A stretch of 64,000 nt of DNA from Zhongshania aliphaticivorans (GTDB lineage Bacteria > Pseudomonadota > Gammaproteobacteria > Pseudomonadales > Spongiibacteraceae). Every line of letters begins with the position of its first letter. Positions within the stretch are counted from its first letter, which is position 1. Both the position numbers and the translations under genes were made by a program. Of this stretch, positions 20,842 through 29,311 are shown piece by piece. The DNA is taken from assembly GCF_001586255.1 (NCBI RefSeq), contig NZ_CP014544.1, positions 124,001-188,000 on the forward strand, written 5' to 3'. The notes below the pieces were generated by a model, which saw nothing but the letters and a program-made list of their open reading frames with translations, was not told where the DNA came from and made no database searches.

Positions 20842-21419
20842 CGGCATCGCTAATTTATATTCATGGCTTTTTATCGTCACCGCTCTCAACCAAGGCTCAG
20901 CAGCTGGGTGAATTTGTTGCCGCCCGGTATCCGAGTATTGACTATATTGTTCCCGGTTTGTCGAATAACCCCGGTGAAGCGTGTCAGCAAGTTGATCGCC
21001 TAGTGCAAGATTGCCTGCGACAGCGTGCGGGGCCTCTGGGTTTGGTCGGTAGCTCCCTCGGCGGATTTTTGGCCACAGTAATGGCTGAACGCTATGATTT
21101 GTCTGCGGTCTTGATCAACCCAGCGGTTGAGCCACATAATTTTGCCGAACATTTTATTGGTGCGCATCGCAACCCTTATACAGCTGTGGACTTTAGTCTC
21201 ACAATGGGCGATATCGACGCGCTTCGCAATATGGGCGTGGTGCCTCACGCCAGCCGCTACTGGGTGTTGGTACAGGAGGCGGATGAAGTATTAGATTACC
21301 GCCTTGCCCTCGATTTTTATCGTGGTAGCAAAATGACCGTGGAGGCGGGTGGCGATCACAGCTTTCAGGGCTTTGACCGCCATTTAGAGGCCGTGGTGAA
21401 TTTTTTGCAGTTGGTGTAA
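20838..21419 (+). CDS. yqiA: YqiA-type esterase
   Basis: 193 aa alpha/beta hydrolase. IYIHGFLSSPLSTKAQQ holds the oxyanion-hole HG, LVGSSLGGFLATVMA the nucleophile elbow (GSSLGG), and GGDHSFQGFD the catalytic His. It is known from E. coli as a small esterase without an established natural substrate. Start codon ATG overlaps the cpdA stop. Confidence 0.9.
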   Translation: MTASLIYIHGFLSSPLSTKAQQLGEFVAARYPSIDYIVPGLSNNPGEACQQVDRLVQDCLRQRAGPLGLVGSSLGGFLATVMAERYDLSAVLINPAVEPHNFAEHFIGAHRNPYTAVDFSLTMGDIDALRNMGVVPHASRYWVLVQEADEVLDYRLALDFYRGSKMTVEAGGDHSFQGFDRHLEAVVNFLQLV

Positions 21420-21518
21420 TGCCACTGCAAAGTAAATAGTTGAGGATCGTTGCCCTATTGGCGACGGCGTTTTATTACATAATTAGATAATGCGGCCCTG
21501 CCGCTAAAATGGTTTCAA

Positions 21519-23408
21519 ATGTCACAATATGATGCTCAGTCCATTGAAGTCCTTACCGGTTTAGAGCCTGTTCGCAAGCGGCCGGGAATGTACACCGATA
21601 CCACTCGGCCAAATCATCTTGCTCAAGAAGTGATCGATAACAGCGTCGATGAGGCGCTGGCCGGGCACGCCAAAGAAGTCACGGTTACGCTCTACAATGA
21701 CGGTTCCCTGAGTTGCGCCGACGACGGGCGCGGCATGCCGGTGGATATTCACAAAGAACAGGGCTTGCCGGGGGTGGAGGTCATTATGTGTACCCTGCAC
21801 GCTGGGGGTAAGTTCTCAAATGACAATTATCAATTCTCTGGTGGTTTGCACGGGGTAGGGGTGTCGGTTGTTAACGCCCTGTCTAGCTCTCTTGAAATTG
21901 TTATTAAACGCGACGGCCAAGTGCATCAAATGTTCTTTGCTGACGGCGACAAGGCGTCAGAGCTGGCGGTGATTGATAGCTGCGGCAAGCGCAATACCGG
22001 CACTTATATTCGCTTCACTCCTAATCCCAAGTATTTCGACACCGCTAAATTCTCGGTTCGGCGCCTCAAGCATGTGCTGCGCGCGAAGGCAGTTTTATGC
22101 CCGGGCCTGAAGGTTATCTTTGTCGATGAGACGGGTGCCGAGAGTGAAGAGTGGTATTACGAAGATGGCCTGCGTGACTACCTGGCCAGCCATACTCGCG
22201 AGTATGACACGCTGCCAGCAGAGCCGTTTATCGGTCATTTTAGCGGCCGCTCTGAAGCGGTAGATTGGGCGGTGCAGTGGTTGCCCGAGGGCGGCGAGCC
22301 GCTAGCTGAGTCGTATGTAAATTTGATTCCCACGGCGCAGGGCGGCACCCATGTGAATGGCTTGCGCAGCGGTCTGCTCGACGCCATGCGCGAGTTTTGT
22401 GAATTTCGCAGCTTGATTCCCCGTGGCGTCAAACTCGCGCCTGACGACATTTGGGAAAAATGCAGCTATGTGTTGTCGTCTAAATTGGCCGACCCGCAGT
22501 TTTCAGGGCAGACCAAGGAGCGTTTAAGCTCGCGAGAAGCCGCCGCCTTTGTCTCAGGGGTCGCCAAAGACGCCTTTAGCCTGTGGCTAAACCAGCATAC
22601 TGAAGATGCTGAAAAGCTTGCTGAACTGTGCATAAACAATGCCCAGTCGCGTATGCGCAAAGCCAAAAAAGTAGTACGTAAAAAAGTCTCGGCGGGTCCC
22701 GCATTGCCCGGTAAATTGGCAGACTGCTCCGGTGGTGATATTGAGCGCTCAGAGCTGTTTCTGGTTGAGGGTGATTCGGCGGGTGGCTCGGCCAAGCAAG
22801 CGCGAGACCGTCAGTTTCAGGCGATACTGCCCCTGCGCGGTAAAATTTTGAATACTTGGGAGGTCGAATCTCAGCAGATATTAGCCTCACAGGAAGTCCA
22901 CGATATTTCCGTGGCCATGGGCATCGACCCCGACTCAAATGACCTTAGCGGCCTGCGTTACAATAAAATCTGCGTGCTTGCCGATGCGGACTCAGACGGA
23001 CTGCACATTGCCACTTTGTTGTGCGCGCTGTTTTTGCGGCACTTTAGACCATTAGTTGAGAAGGGGCATGTTTATATCGCCATGCCACCGCTATACCGTA
23101 TTGACCTTGGTAAAGACGTATTTTATGCGCTGGATAATGCCGAGAAGCAGGGCATTATGGATCGTCTCGAAGCTGAAAATAAGCGCGGCAAAATATCGGT
23201 CACCCGCTTTAAAGGCTTGGGTGAAATGAATCCGCTGCAATTGCGCGAGACGGTTATGGATCCCAATACGCGACGTTTGGTGCGATTGTCGATAGAAGAC
23301 GGCGACGAGACCGATGGCCTGATGGACATGCTCTTGTCTAAAAAACGGGCGCCAGACCGCAAGAGTTGGCTTGAAACCAGCGGCGATGAAGCAGAGGTTT
23401 TACTGTGA
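21519..23408 (+). CDS. parE: DNA topoisomerase IV subunit B
   Basis: 629 aa, full length. A GHKL ATPase that with ParC decatenates daughter chromosomes. Visible: IEVLTGLEPVRKRPGMYTDT, the ATP-site EVIDNSVDEALAG and GLHGVGVSVVNALS. TOPRIM residues are in ELFLVEGDSAGGSAKQARDR and CVLADADSDGLHIATLL (DxD). The IARE-type ParE spacing lacks the GyrB insert, and its place after yqiA supports ParE over GyrB. parC is not in the window. Confidence 0.96.
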   Translation: MSQYDAQSIEVLTGLEPVRKRPGMYTDTTRPNHLAQEVIDNSVDEALAGHAKEVTVTLYNDGSLSCADDGRGMPVDIHKEQGLPGVEVIMCTLHAGGKFSNDNYQFSGGLHGVGVSVVNALSSSLEIVIKRDGQVHQMFFADGDKASELAVIDSCGKRNTGTYIRFTPNPKYFDTAKFSVRRLKHVLRAKAVLCPGLKVIFVDETGAESEEWYYEDGLRDYLASHTREYDTLPAEPFIGHFSGRSEAVDWAVQWLPEGGEPLAESYVNLIPTAQGGTHVNGLRSGLLDAMREFCEFRSLIPRGVKLAPDDIWEKCSYVLSSKLADPQFSGQTKERLSSREAAAFVSGVAKDAFSLWLNQHTEDAEKLAELCINNAQSRMRKAKKVVRKKVSAGPALPGKLADCSGGDIERSELFLVEGDSAGGSAKQARDRQFQAILPLRGKILNTWEVESQQILASQEVHDISVAMGIDPDSNDLSGLRYNKICVLADADSDGLHIATLLCALFLRHFRPLVEKGHVYIAMPPLYRIDLGKDVFYALDNAEKQGIMDRLEAENKRGKISVTRFKGLGEMNPLQLRETVMDPNTRRLVRLSIEDGDETDGLMDMLLSKKRAPDRKSWLETSGDEAEVLL

Positions 23409-23506
23409 TTGTCGCTTTTGAAATTTGCGGAACGGAATGAGTCATTTTTAGCGTAAGCGCAAGCTCAATTGCGAGTTGCGTATAGTAGATACAAGGAGAA
23501 TAACAA

Positions 23507-23887
23507 ATGTTTAGTCATATTATGGTTGGTGCAAATGATGTTCAGGCGTCGAAGGTATTTTACGACGCTGTTCTCGGCGCAATGGGTTACCAGCCGGGTG
23601 TTTTTGATGATCGCGGCCGTTGCTTTTATTTTACCGATAGCGGCGTTTTTGCGATTACGCCGCCAATCGACGGTAATCCAGCAAGCCATGGCAATGGCTC
23701 TACCATCGGCTTTGCCGCCAAAGATCCGGCGCAAGCTGACGCTTGGCACGCAGCGGGATTGGCCAATGGCGGCGTGAGCTGCGAAGAGGCGCCGGGTGTT
23801 CGCGAAGGTGGTTTAGGAAAATTATACCTCGCCTATTTGCGGGACCCGTCGGGTAATAAGATTTGTGCCTTGCACCGGATGGCGTAG
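23507..23887 (+). CDS. VOC/glyoxalase-fold protein
   Basis: 126 aa single vicinal-oxygen-chelate domain pair starting MFSHIMVGANDV, with AAKDPAQADAWHAAGLANGG and the terminal LAYLRDPSGNKICALH. An AAGGAG ribosome site lies upstream. Metal ligands His4-type and a C-terminal Glu are not clearly both present, so an enzymatic role (lyase or dioxygenase) is unproven. It is followed by a strong terminator. Confidence 0.85.
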   Translation: MFSHIMVGANDVQASKVFYDAVLGAMGYQPGVFDDRGRCFYFTDSGVFAITPPIDGNPASHGNGSTIGFAAKDPAQADAWHAAGLANGGVSCEEAPGVREGGLGKLYLAYLRDPSGNKICALHRMA

Positions 23888-23902
23888 AGCTCAGCGGTAA
23901 CA

Positions 23903-23941
23903 AAAGGGCGAGGTCTTATGTTTTAAGCCTCGCCCTTTTTT
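23903..23941 (+). terminator. Rho-independent terminator
   Basis: Stem GGGCGAGG (23906-23913) with CCTCGCCC (23928-23935), flanked by an A-run and six T. It ends the VOC-protein transcript. Confidence 0.9.
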
Positions 23942-24004
23942 ATGTATGTCAGTGCAGTCGTCCTAGGATCAAATAATAGCGGTATTAAAGTGGGAGCTGT
24001 TGCG

Positions 24005-24643
24005 ATGAAAATTACATTGTTTGGTGCCACCGGTCAGCTTGGCAGTGAGTGTTTGCAGCAGGCGGTAGCCGCGGGTCATGAACTGACGATTTTAGTTCGC
24101 TCAGCTAAAAAAATATCAGCTGAGCTGCGCAGTAAAGTCTGTGTAGTGGAAGGCGATGCGCTGTGCCCTGAAGATGTCTGGCGGGTGATAGCTGCAGATA
24201 CTGACGCGGTACTATTCGCTATTGGTGTCGACAAGCATTCACCACCGGATCTCTGCACTGATGTAACGCGGATTATTCTCGACGCCTTGCGCGGCGACTG
24301 CGGTGCACGATTTATTTGGTGTGGCGGCGGCAGTACCTTTGTTGAGCAAGATGTGATTGGCTTTGGCGCGAAGTTTGTGCGCAAATTTGCCGAAACCTTT
24401 ATGAGCCTGCGTCATATCGATAAAGAGCATCAGTACCTCTTGCTCAAGTCTTATCCTGATATTCCCCATATTGGCGTGCGGCCATTGCAAATGACTCCGG
24501 GGCCGATGCGAGGTGATTATCGCCTAGGTTTTGACCGCTTCAATGGCTTTTCGCGTATTAGTTTCGCTGATTGTGCGCACGCGATGTTGGCCATGTTAGA
24601 AGATGATCGCTGGCTGCACCGCGCGCCAATAGTGCAATACTAA
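24005..24643 (+). CDS. NAD(P)-binding NmrA-like protein
   Basis: 212 aa from ATG 24005, which has GGGAG nine bases upstream; the frame extends upstream to 23942 without similarity. Rossmann start MKITLFGATGQLGSECL with GATGxLG, then FAIGVDKHSP and FIWCGGGSTF. It resembles atypical SDR/NmrA proteins that sense NAD(P)H or reduce small substrates. No YxxxK dyad is obvious. It lies 36 bp before the PNPOx-fold gene, possibly co-transcribed. Confidence 0.78.
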   Translation: MKITLFGATGQLGSECLQQAVAAGHELTILVRSAKKISAELRSKVCVVEGDALCPEDVWRVIAADTDAVLFAIGVDKHSPPDLCTDVTRIILDALRGDCGARFIWCGGGSTFVEQDVIGFGAKFVRKFAETFMSLRHIDKEHQYLLLKSYPDIPHIGVRPLQMTPGPMRGDYRLGFDRFNGFSRISFADCAHAMLAMLEDDRWLHRAPIVQY

Positions 24644-24679
24644 ATACGCTTTAGAGTTTACTTATACCTGGACTAACTT

Positions 24680-25276
24680 ATGTTTGATCCCCTCGCGGAT
24701 TTCGCCGTGGAATGGCAAGCGGCGCAAGCTCAAAAATTGGCGAATGCGCGCTATTGCTCACTGGCCACAGTCGGGCTTGATGGTAGGCCGGTAACGCGAA
24801 CATTAGTATTGCGCGCAGTGACCGATAATGCCCTAGTGCTCTTTGTCAGCGCCAGTAGCCCCAAGTGGCAACAGCTGAAAAATAACGGGAACTTTGAAAT
24901 TTTGGTTTTTTGGCCGGAGTTGCTGCGCCAATACCGCTTGGGTGGCAATCAACTTCGCGAATTATCGGCGGCTGAGATGCATGATCATTGGCAGCGCAAG
25001 CCCTATGAAGCAAAAATCCTTGATCTCTATTATGTAAATCACCAGGCACAAAGTGCCGTCATAGAAAGTAGAGAGGCTTTCCTCGCTGACATAGCGAAGC
25101 TCAAAGCGGATTATCCCCGCGATGAGGATATTCCGCCGGTGGATAATGCCTTCGGTTTGCAGCTTGCAGTGAATTTTGTCGAGCGCTGGCAGCGTGGAGA
25201 AGGTGGCGATATGCATCAACGTACTTTATGGACCCAGAGTGAGGCCGGTTGGCAGCGCCAATTTTTGGTACCTTAA
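24680..25276 (+). CDS. pyridoxamine 5'-phosphate oxidase family protein
   Basis: 198 aa. FMN-binding split-barrel: ANARYCSLATVGLDGRPVTRTLVLR and ILVFWPELLRQYRLGG in the N-terminal barrel, and the PdxH-like C-terminal part NFVERWQRGEGGDMHQR...W.RQFLVP. Sequence around the PLP contact residues differs from E. coli PdxH (no typical RPRxSQIG stretch; here KPYEAKILDLYY). It may therefore be a pyridoxamine-phosphate oxidase-like protein rather than PdxH itself. About 280 bp with no gene follow. Confidence 0.8.
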   Translation: MFDPLADFAVEWQAAQAQKLANARYCSLATVGLDGRPVTRTLVLRAVTDNALVLFVSASSPKWQQLKNNGNFEILVFWPELLRQYRLGGNQLRELSAAEMHDHWQRKPYEAKILDLYYVNHQAQSAVIESREAFLADIAKLKADYPRDEDIPPVDNAFGLQLAVNFVERWQRGEGGDMHQRTLWTQSEAGWQRQFLVP

Positions 25277-25559
25277 GCTCTGGCGTTGGCGCGCGTTGCC
25301 CTTGATTGTGGCTACGTAAATGTGAACTCCGTCGTATCTATAAATAATAAGTAAATCAAGATCTTGCTGAATACTCCCGGTATCACTTGCGAGCACTACG
25401 ACATAAATCTAATAAATTGTGACAATTCATTCGGCTTATTGGCCGATATCTAGATCATCTCTTTAACTGTAGCGACTCGTTTTAATTGGGCACGGCATAC
25501 GTGAACCAGTGGCGGGTAAACCCGAAATAAAGCAATGCATAATAAATGGGAGTTTAGCT

Positions 25560-26567
25560 ATGAGATATTTATCCGCACTACGTGCGGCCTTGGGCTTGTG
25601 TCTGTTCTTCGCTGTGAGTGATGTTCTCGCGGCGCCGTGTTTGATCTTTGTACACGGCAAGCAAACGGACACCAATACCTATACCAGTTGGAATTCAGCG
25701 CGTAATTACTGGGTAAATGGCAGCAACGACTTTGTGCGTACCGCCACCAAAAATTACTCGGCGTCGTACTATGTGGTGGGTTACAACGGCACCAAACCCT
25801 ATTGGGATGCCTTGGCGGCCGGCGAGGTAGCCAATGAAATCGTTGCGGCAACCAATGGGGTGGCTGACGGCGGTGGTAATCGCTGTGCGCAAACCTATGC
25901 CCAAGGTGGCTCATTTTGGATTATTGCCCACAGCATGGGCGGTACTGTAACGGATTATATCTTGGGAAATAATGACGCCTCTGACCCAAACTACAATTAC
26001 AACGGGCCCTATGACACCGTGGCGACACGGGTTGGCATGGCTATTACGCTAGGTGGCGCCCACCGCGGTTCCGAGGGCGCTGACGCGGTGTGCGGCGGTT
26101 CAAGCTGGGGCTGCAACTGGGCCGCAGGATGGATACAGGACTGTGACGATGCAACGTGGTGGCTGCGCAGCAGCGACGATGTGCAGGTTCGCACTTACGC
26201 CAGTGCGCCAGCGAAAAACATCTACTTAACAGGAGGCTATGAAGCCATATTTGGCGCCAGTGCCTGCTTAAGCGGTGAAGACGACGGCGTTGTGCAATAC
26301 GCCTCTATTTTTGCCTGTAGTGGTAGCGCGAGCGCGAGCTACAACAACAGTAATGTGTGCGGAAATAGCGCCAAACAGGAAGTTTCCGGCTTCCGGAACT
26401 TGGACGCGGCCCATGAAAATCACAGTGACGAACGCGACGCCAGCGACTCGGATGTACGTCGGCAAATTCCCAATGGCATTTGGACCTGTAGCGGCGCGCC
26501 GTGTGCAGCCAATACCCAAGTCCAGAGCTCAATGACCAGTGCTAGTTTTATTAGCATTTTGTATTAA
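25560..26567 (+). CDS. secreted lipase-like alpha/beta hydrolase
   Basis: 335 aa from ATG 25560 (GGGAG upstream), with a signal peptide MRYLSALRAALGLCLFFAVS and a likely cut after VLAA. The mature part begins CLIFVHGKQTDTNTY (oxyanion segment HGK) and carries the nucleophile elbow IIAHSMGGTV. About ten cysteines suggest disulfides and periplasmic or extracellular location. Substrate unknown; the fold resembles triacylglycerol lipases and PGAP1-like esterases. It is followed 26 bp later by a second exported protein, so the two probably form an operon. Confidence 0.8.
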   Translation: MRYLSALRAALGLCLFFAVSDVLAAPCLIFVHGKQTDTNTYTSWNSARNYWVNGSNDFVRTATKNYSASYYVVGYNGTKPYWDALAAGEVANEIVAATNGVADGGGNRCAQTYAQGGSFWIIAHSMGGTVTDYILGNNDASDPNYNYNGPYDTVATRVGMAITLGGAHRGSEGADAVCGGSSWGCNWAAGWIQDCDDATWWLRSSDDVQVRTYASAPAKNIYLTGGYEAIFGASACLSGEDDGVVQYASIFACSGSASASYNNSNVCGNSAKQEVSGFRNLDAAHENHSDERDASDSDVRRQIPNGIWTCSGAPCAANTQVQSSMTSASFISILY

Positions 26568-26593
26568 TTGGCCGAATTTAAGGGAGTATCGCA

Positions 26594-27616
26594 ATGAAAA
26601 GTAAACACATTAAGCCCCTCTTGGCGGCATCGCTATTCAGTTTGGCGCCGATGGCGACAATCGCGGCGGCAACGCCAGATCTCGCGGCACAGGCGGCGGC
26701 GGAGTACCGCACCATGGCTCGCTACCCTGAGTGGTCGCAGCCAGTGTCCGGCGCCCTAGCCGACCCCTTGCTAGCTGGTCGTGAGGCCACAGTACAAACC
26801 CAGGCGGGGCCTGCGGGCGCCGGTCCCGCGTTGTCAGTGTGGGCTTCGGATATTCGCTATAGTACTGGCGATACGGCGTATTTTTATGCCTCGCTAGCTG
26901 AGCGCACGGCAAGCTCAGTGAATTTATTGGCGCCAGCGCCAAGGAGTGCCGCTGGGCCTTGGGCTGTGACTGGCGAGTTGGTCGACAATAATGGTCAGCA
27001 ACTGGCCATGCTGAGCTATCGCGATGATGGCAAAGATGGTGACCAACAAGCGGGGGACGGGGTGTATACCGCCAGCTATGTTTTGCCCGCGACTCACCAG
27101 CCGGACATCGGTAGCGCCAAGAATATTGCCATAAAAGTGACTGCGGTTAATGCAGATCAAGACCAGCGCGTTGCGCTGGGCGGTTTCCTCTATAGCCAAC
27201 CGGGCGCACAGTTAACGGGTGAGTATCGCGATCGCCTGAGCGAAGGCAGTTTAGTTATTGCCGCCAAGGTAGATGTTGCGGTCGCCGGTCGTTACCACTT
27301 GGCGGGCGTCTTGGCCTCAGCTTTGGGTGAATCTTTGTCCTTATCGCAAAATGCGGTTCATTTGGAACCCGGCAGTCACTGGGTGGACTTAAGCTTTTAC
27401 GGCTTGATCCTCCGCGAGGCTGGTGTGTCTGGGCCGTATACCTTGAGCTCAGTGACTTTAACCACCGCAGGGGCAATGCCGAATGCACTTGGTCCGGTAG
27501 TGACTGCAGCGCATGTAACAAAACCCTACTTAAACGTTCAGTTCACCGATAAACCCTTTGCCCGGGCGGATTTATTGGACGCTGCGACGCGACTGGAGGG
27601 CTTGGTTAAGCGCTAG
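26594..27616 (+). CDS. exported DUF4785-like protein
   Basis: 340 aa with signal peptide MKSKHIKPLLAASLFSLAPM and GGGAG upstream. The mature protein contains Ig-like beta-sandwich patterns: YSTGDTAYFYASL, the acidic loop DDGKDGDQQAGDGVYTASY, which recurs in von Willebrand-like and choice-of-anchor X domains, and a C-terminal beta-rich half. It resembles DUF4785 proteins but I cannot confirm this. Its gene follows the lipase-like hydrolase directly; a chaperone (foldase) or substrate-binding role is a guess from position only. Confidence 0.65.
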   Translation: MKSKHIKPLLAASLFSLAPMATIAAATPDLAAQAAAEYRTMARYPEWSQPVSGALADPLLAGREATVQTQAGPAGAGPALSVWASDIRYSTGDTAYFYASLAERTASSVNLLAPAPRSAAGPWAVTGELVDNNGQQLAMLSYRDDGKDGDQQAGDGVYTASYVLPATHQPDIGSAKNIAIKVTAVNADQDQRVALGGFLYSQPGAQLTGEYRDRLSEGSLVIAAKVDVAVAGRYHLAGVLASALGESLSLSQNAVHLEPGSHWVDLSFYGLILREAGVSGPYTLSSVTLTTAGAMPNALGPVVTAAHVTKPYLNVQFTDKPFARADLLDAATRLEGLVKR

Positions 27617-27632
27617 TTTTAGCCAACTATGG

Positions 27633-27660
27633 AAAAGGGCGGCTCTGGTCGCCCTTTTTT
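27633..27660 (+). terminator. Rho-independent terminator
   Basis: Stem AAAGGGCG/CGCCCTTT around an 8-base loop, followed by a T-run. It closes the hydrolase/DUF4785 operon 16 bases after the stop codon. Confidence 0.9.
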
Positions 27661-27776
27661 GTGGGTTTAATCGCGATGGATAAATGCCAGTGTTGGAGTA
27701 ATCGCGGTCATGCCGCTATAATGCCGCCAGTAAATTTGCGGGCTGATCAGCCCTGTATGTCGAGAGGGCGTAAACT

Positions 27777-28211
27777 GTGAAGAGTGTAATGTTAAAGAAA
27801 TTGGCGGCCGTTGTTGGTTTGCTCATGGTGTGTGTGTCTGCTTGGGCGCTGACTGACAAGCAGTACAGTGAAGTTGAATCTCGTATTCAGCCCGCCGGTA
27901 AGGTTTGTCTGCAGGGCGATAGCAGCTGTGGCGCTGCAGTTGCCGCGGCCGGTGGTGCAGCTAAATCAGGTGAAGAAGTATACAAAAGTAGCTGCCAAGG
28001 CTGTCATGCCGTTGGTGCTGGCGGCGCGCCAAAGCTTGGGGACGCGGCAGACTGGAAAGCGCGTAGCGCCAAGGGTATGGACCAGGTTTACAGCAATGCT
28101 ATTAATGGCTTTAGCAATATCGGTATGATGCCCGCTAAGGGCTTGTGCATGAGCTGTTCAGACGATGAAGTGATGGCGGCAGTCGATTATATGATCGAAA
28201 ACAGCAAGTAA
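27777..28211 (+). CDS. cytochrome c5 family protein
   Basis: 144 aa with a GTG start and signal peptide (LKKLAAVVGLLMVCVSAWA). Class I c-type heme site CQGCH at about residues 74-78 and distal methionine in IGMMPAKGLCMSC. The extra CMSC pair matches the disulfide typical of cytochrome c5. It is a periplasmic electron carrier. A long strong terminator follows. Confidence 0.9.
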   Translation: MKSVMLKKLAAVVGLLMVCVSAWALTDKQYSEVESRIQPAGKVCLQGDSSCGAAVAAAGGAAKSGEEVYKSSCQGCHAVGAGGAPKLGDAADWKARSAKGMDQVYSNAINGFSNIGMMPAKGLCMSCSDDEVMAAVDYMIENSK

Positions 28212-28230
28212 TCATTTCCGCGAGCGAATC

Positions 28231-28257
28231 AGCCGCGCTTTAGCGCGGCTTTTTTTT
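28231..28257 (+). terminator. Rho-independent terminator after cytochrome c5
   Basis: 8-bp stem AGCCGCGC/GCGCGGCT, loop TTTA, eight T. Confidence 0.92.
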
Positions 28258-28435
28258 GCCTGTAGAAAACGCATGGTGCTGATGTACTGCATGAAGCAAA
28301 AAACGGATTTCCCTTAGTTTTCGTACAATGTGCATATAACGGGGTAAGCTATCCACATGCTGAACCGAGAAAAAGTGGATACTGCTCATCTGCTGTAGTA
28401 TTTAGTATTGTTAGCGCCCAATAAGAGGACTAAAA

Positions 28436-29311
28436 GTGACTAAGCAATGGATGATGTTAATAGCAATAATAATGTTAAGTGCCTGCGGGGGATCATCATC
28501 TACCTCCAATACGACTAAGCCAGCGACATTGCCGGGCAATGCCAGCTTACCGATAAACCAAGGCGTGCCAGTGGCCAGCCAAATTCGCCCAGGTGTTGAA
28601 ATTATTGCTGACGGCAGCAGCTGTACCAGCAATTTTTTGTATTCTCCTAACGCGCAAACTGTTTATATCGGCGTGGCTGCCCACTGTTTCAGCACAGATA
28701 CGAACTCTGGCGTTGATCCCTGTGAGAGTAATAATTTGGCGATTGGCTTTAATGAAATCAGTATTGAAAATGCCAGCCAGCCCGGCGAACTAGTTTATAG
28801 CAGTTGGCGAGCAATGCAGGAAGCGGGCGAAACGGCGGGCTCAAATACTTGTGTATACAATGATTTTGCGCTGGTCAAAATTCACCCCAGCGACTTAGCG
28901 AACGTTCATCCAGCGGCGATTGCCTTTGGTGGGCCTACCGCCTTGTTCACCGGCTTGGCGACTGTTGGTGATGGCATTTTTGCCTATGGTCAGTCGCCGC
29001 TGCATCTTGGTGTCCGCAGTCGAGAAACTAAACAAGGCCAGATTACTGGCGTGCTAGGAAATGGCTGGGCCTACGAAATAGTGACAGACACACCGAGTTT
29101 GCCCGGTGACAGCGGTGGGCCAATATTTACTGCCACGGGTAAGGCCTTAGCGGTGACTAGTGTGCTGTCTGTTGGCTTGACAGTAAACCCGGTTAACAAC
29201 GGCGTGGTAAATCTTGAGCGAGCATTAAAGTACGCTAAAGACGGGGGGTTTATTAACGCCAGCACAACCTTACTTACCTGGGCAGATTTTTACTCAGCAG
29301 GTGATTTATAA
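28436..29311 (+). CDS. trypsin-like serine protease lipoprotein
   Basis: 291 aa, GTG start after GAGG. Lipoprotein signal with lipobox LSACGG (Cys17), so anchored in the envelope. The S1 catalytic triad is complete: His in GVAAHCF, Asp in YNDFALVKI and Ser in LPGDSGGPIF. Four or more extra cysteines suggest disulfides. There is no PDZ domain, so it is not a DegP-type protease. The target is unknown. It overlaps the convergent membrane protein gene by 6 bp. Confidence 0.87.
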   Translation: MTKQWMMLIAIIMLSACGGSSSTSNTTKPATLPGNASLPINQGVPVASQIRPGVEIIADGSSCTSNFLYSPNAQTVYIGVAAHCFSTDTNSGVDPCESNNLAIGFNEISIENASQPGELVYSSWRAMQEAGETAGSNTCVYNDFALVKIHPSDLANVHPAAIAFGGPTALFTGLATVGDGIFAYGQSPLHLGVRSRETKQGQITGVLGNGWAYEIVTDTPSLPGDSGGPIFTATGKALAVTSVLSVGLTVNPVNNGVVNLERALKYAKDGGFINASTTLLTWADFYSAGDL

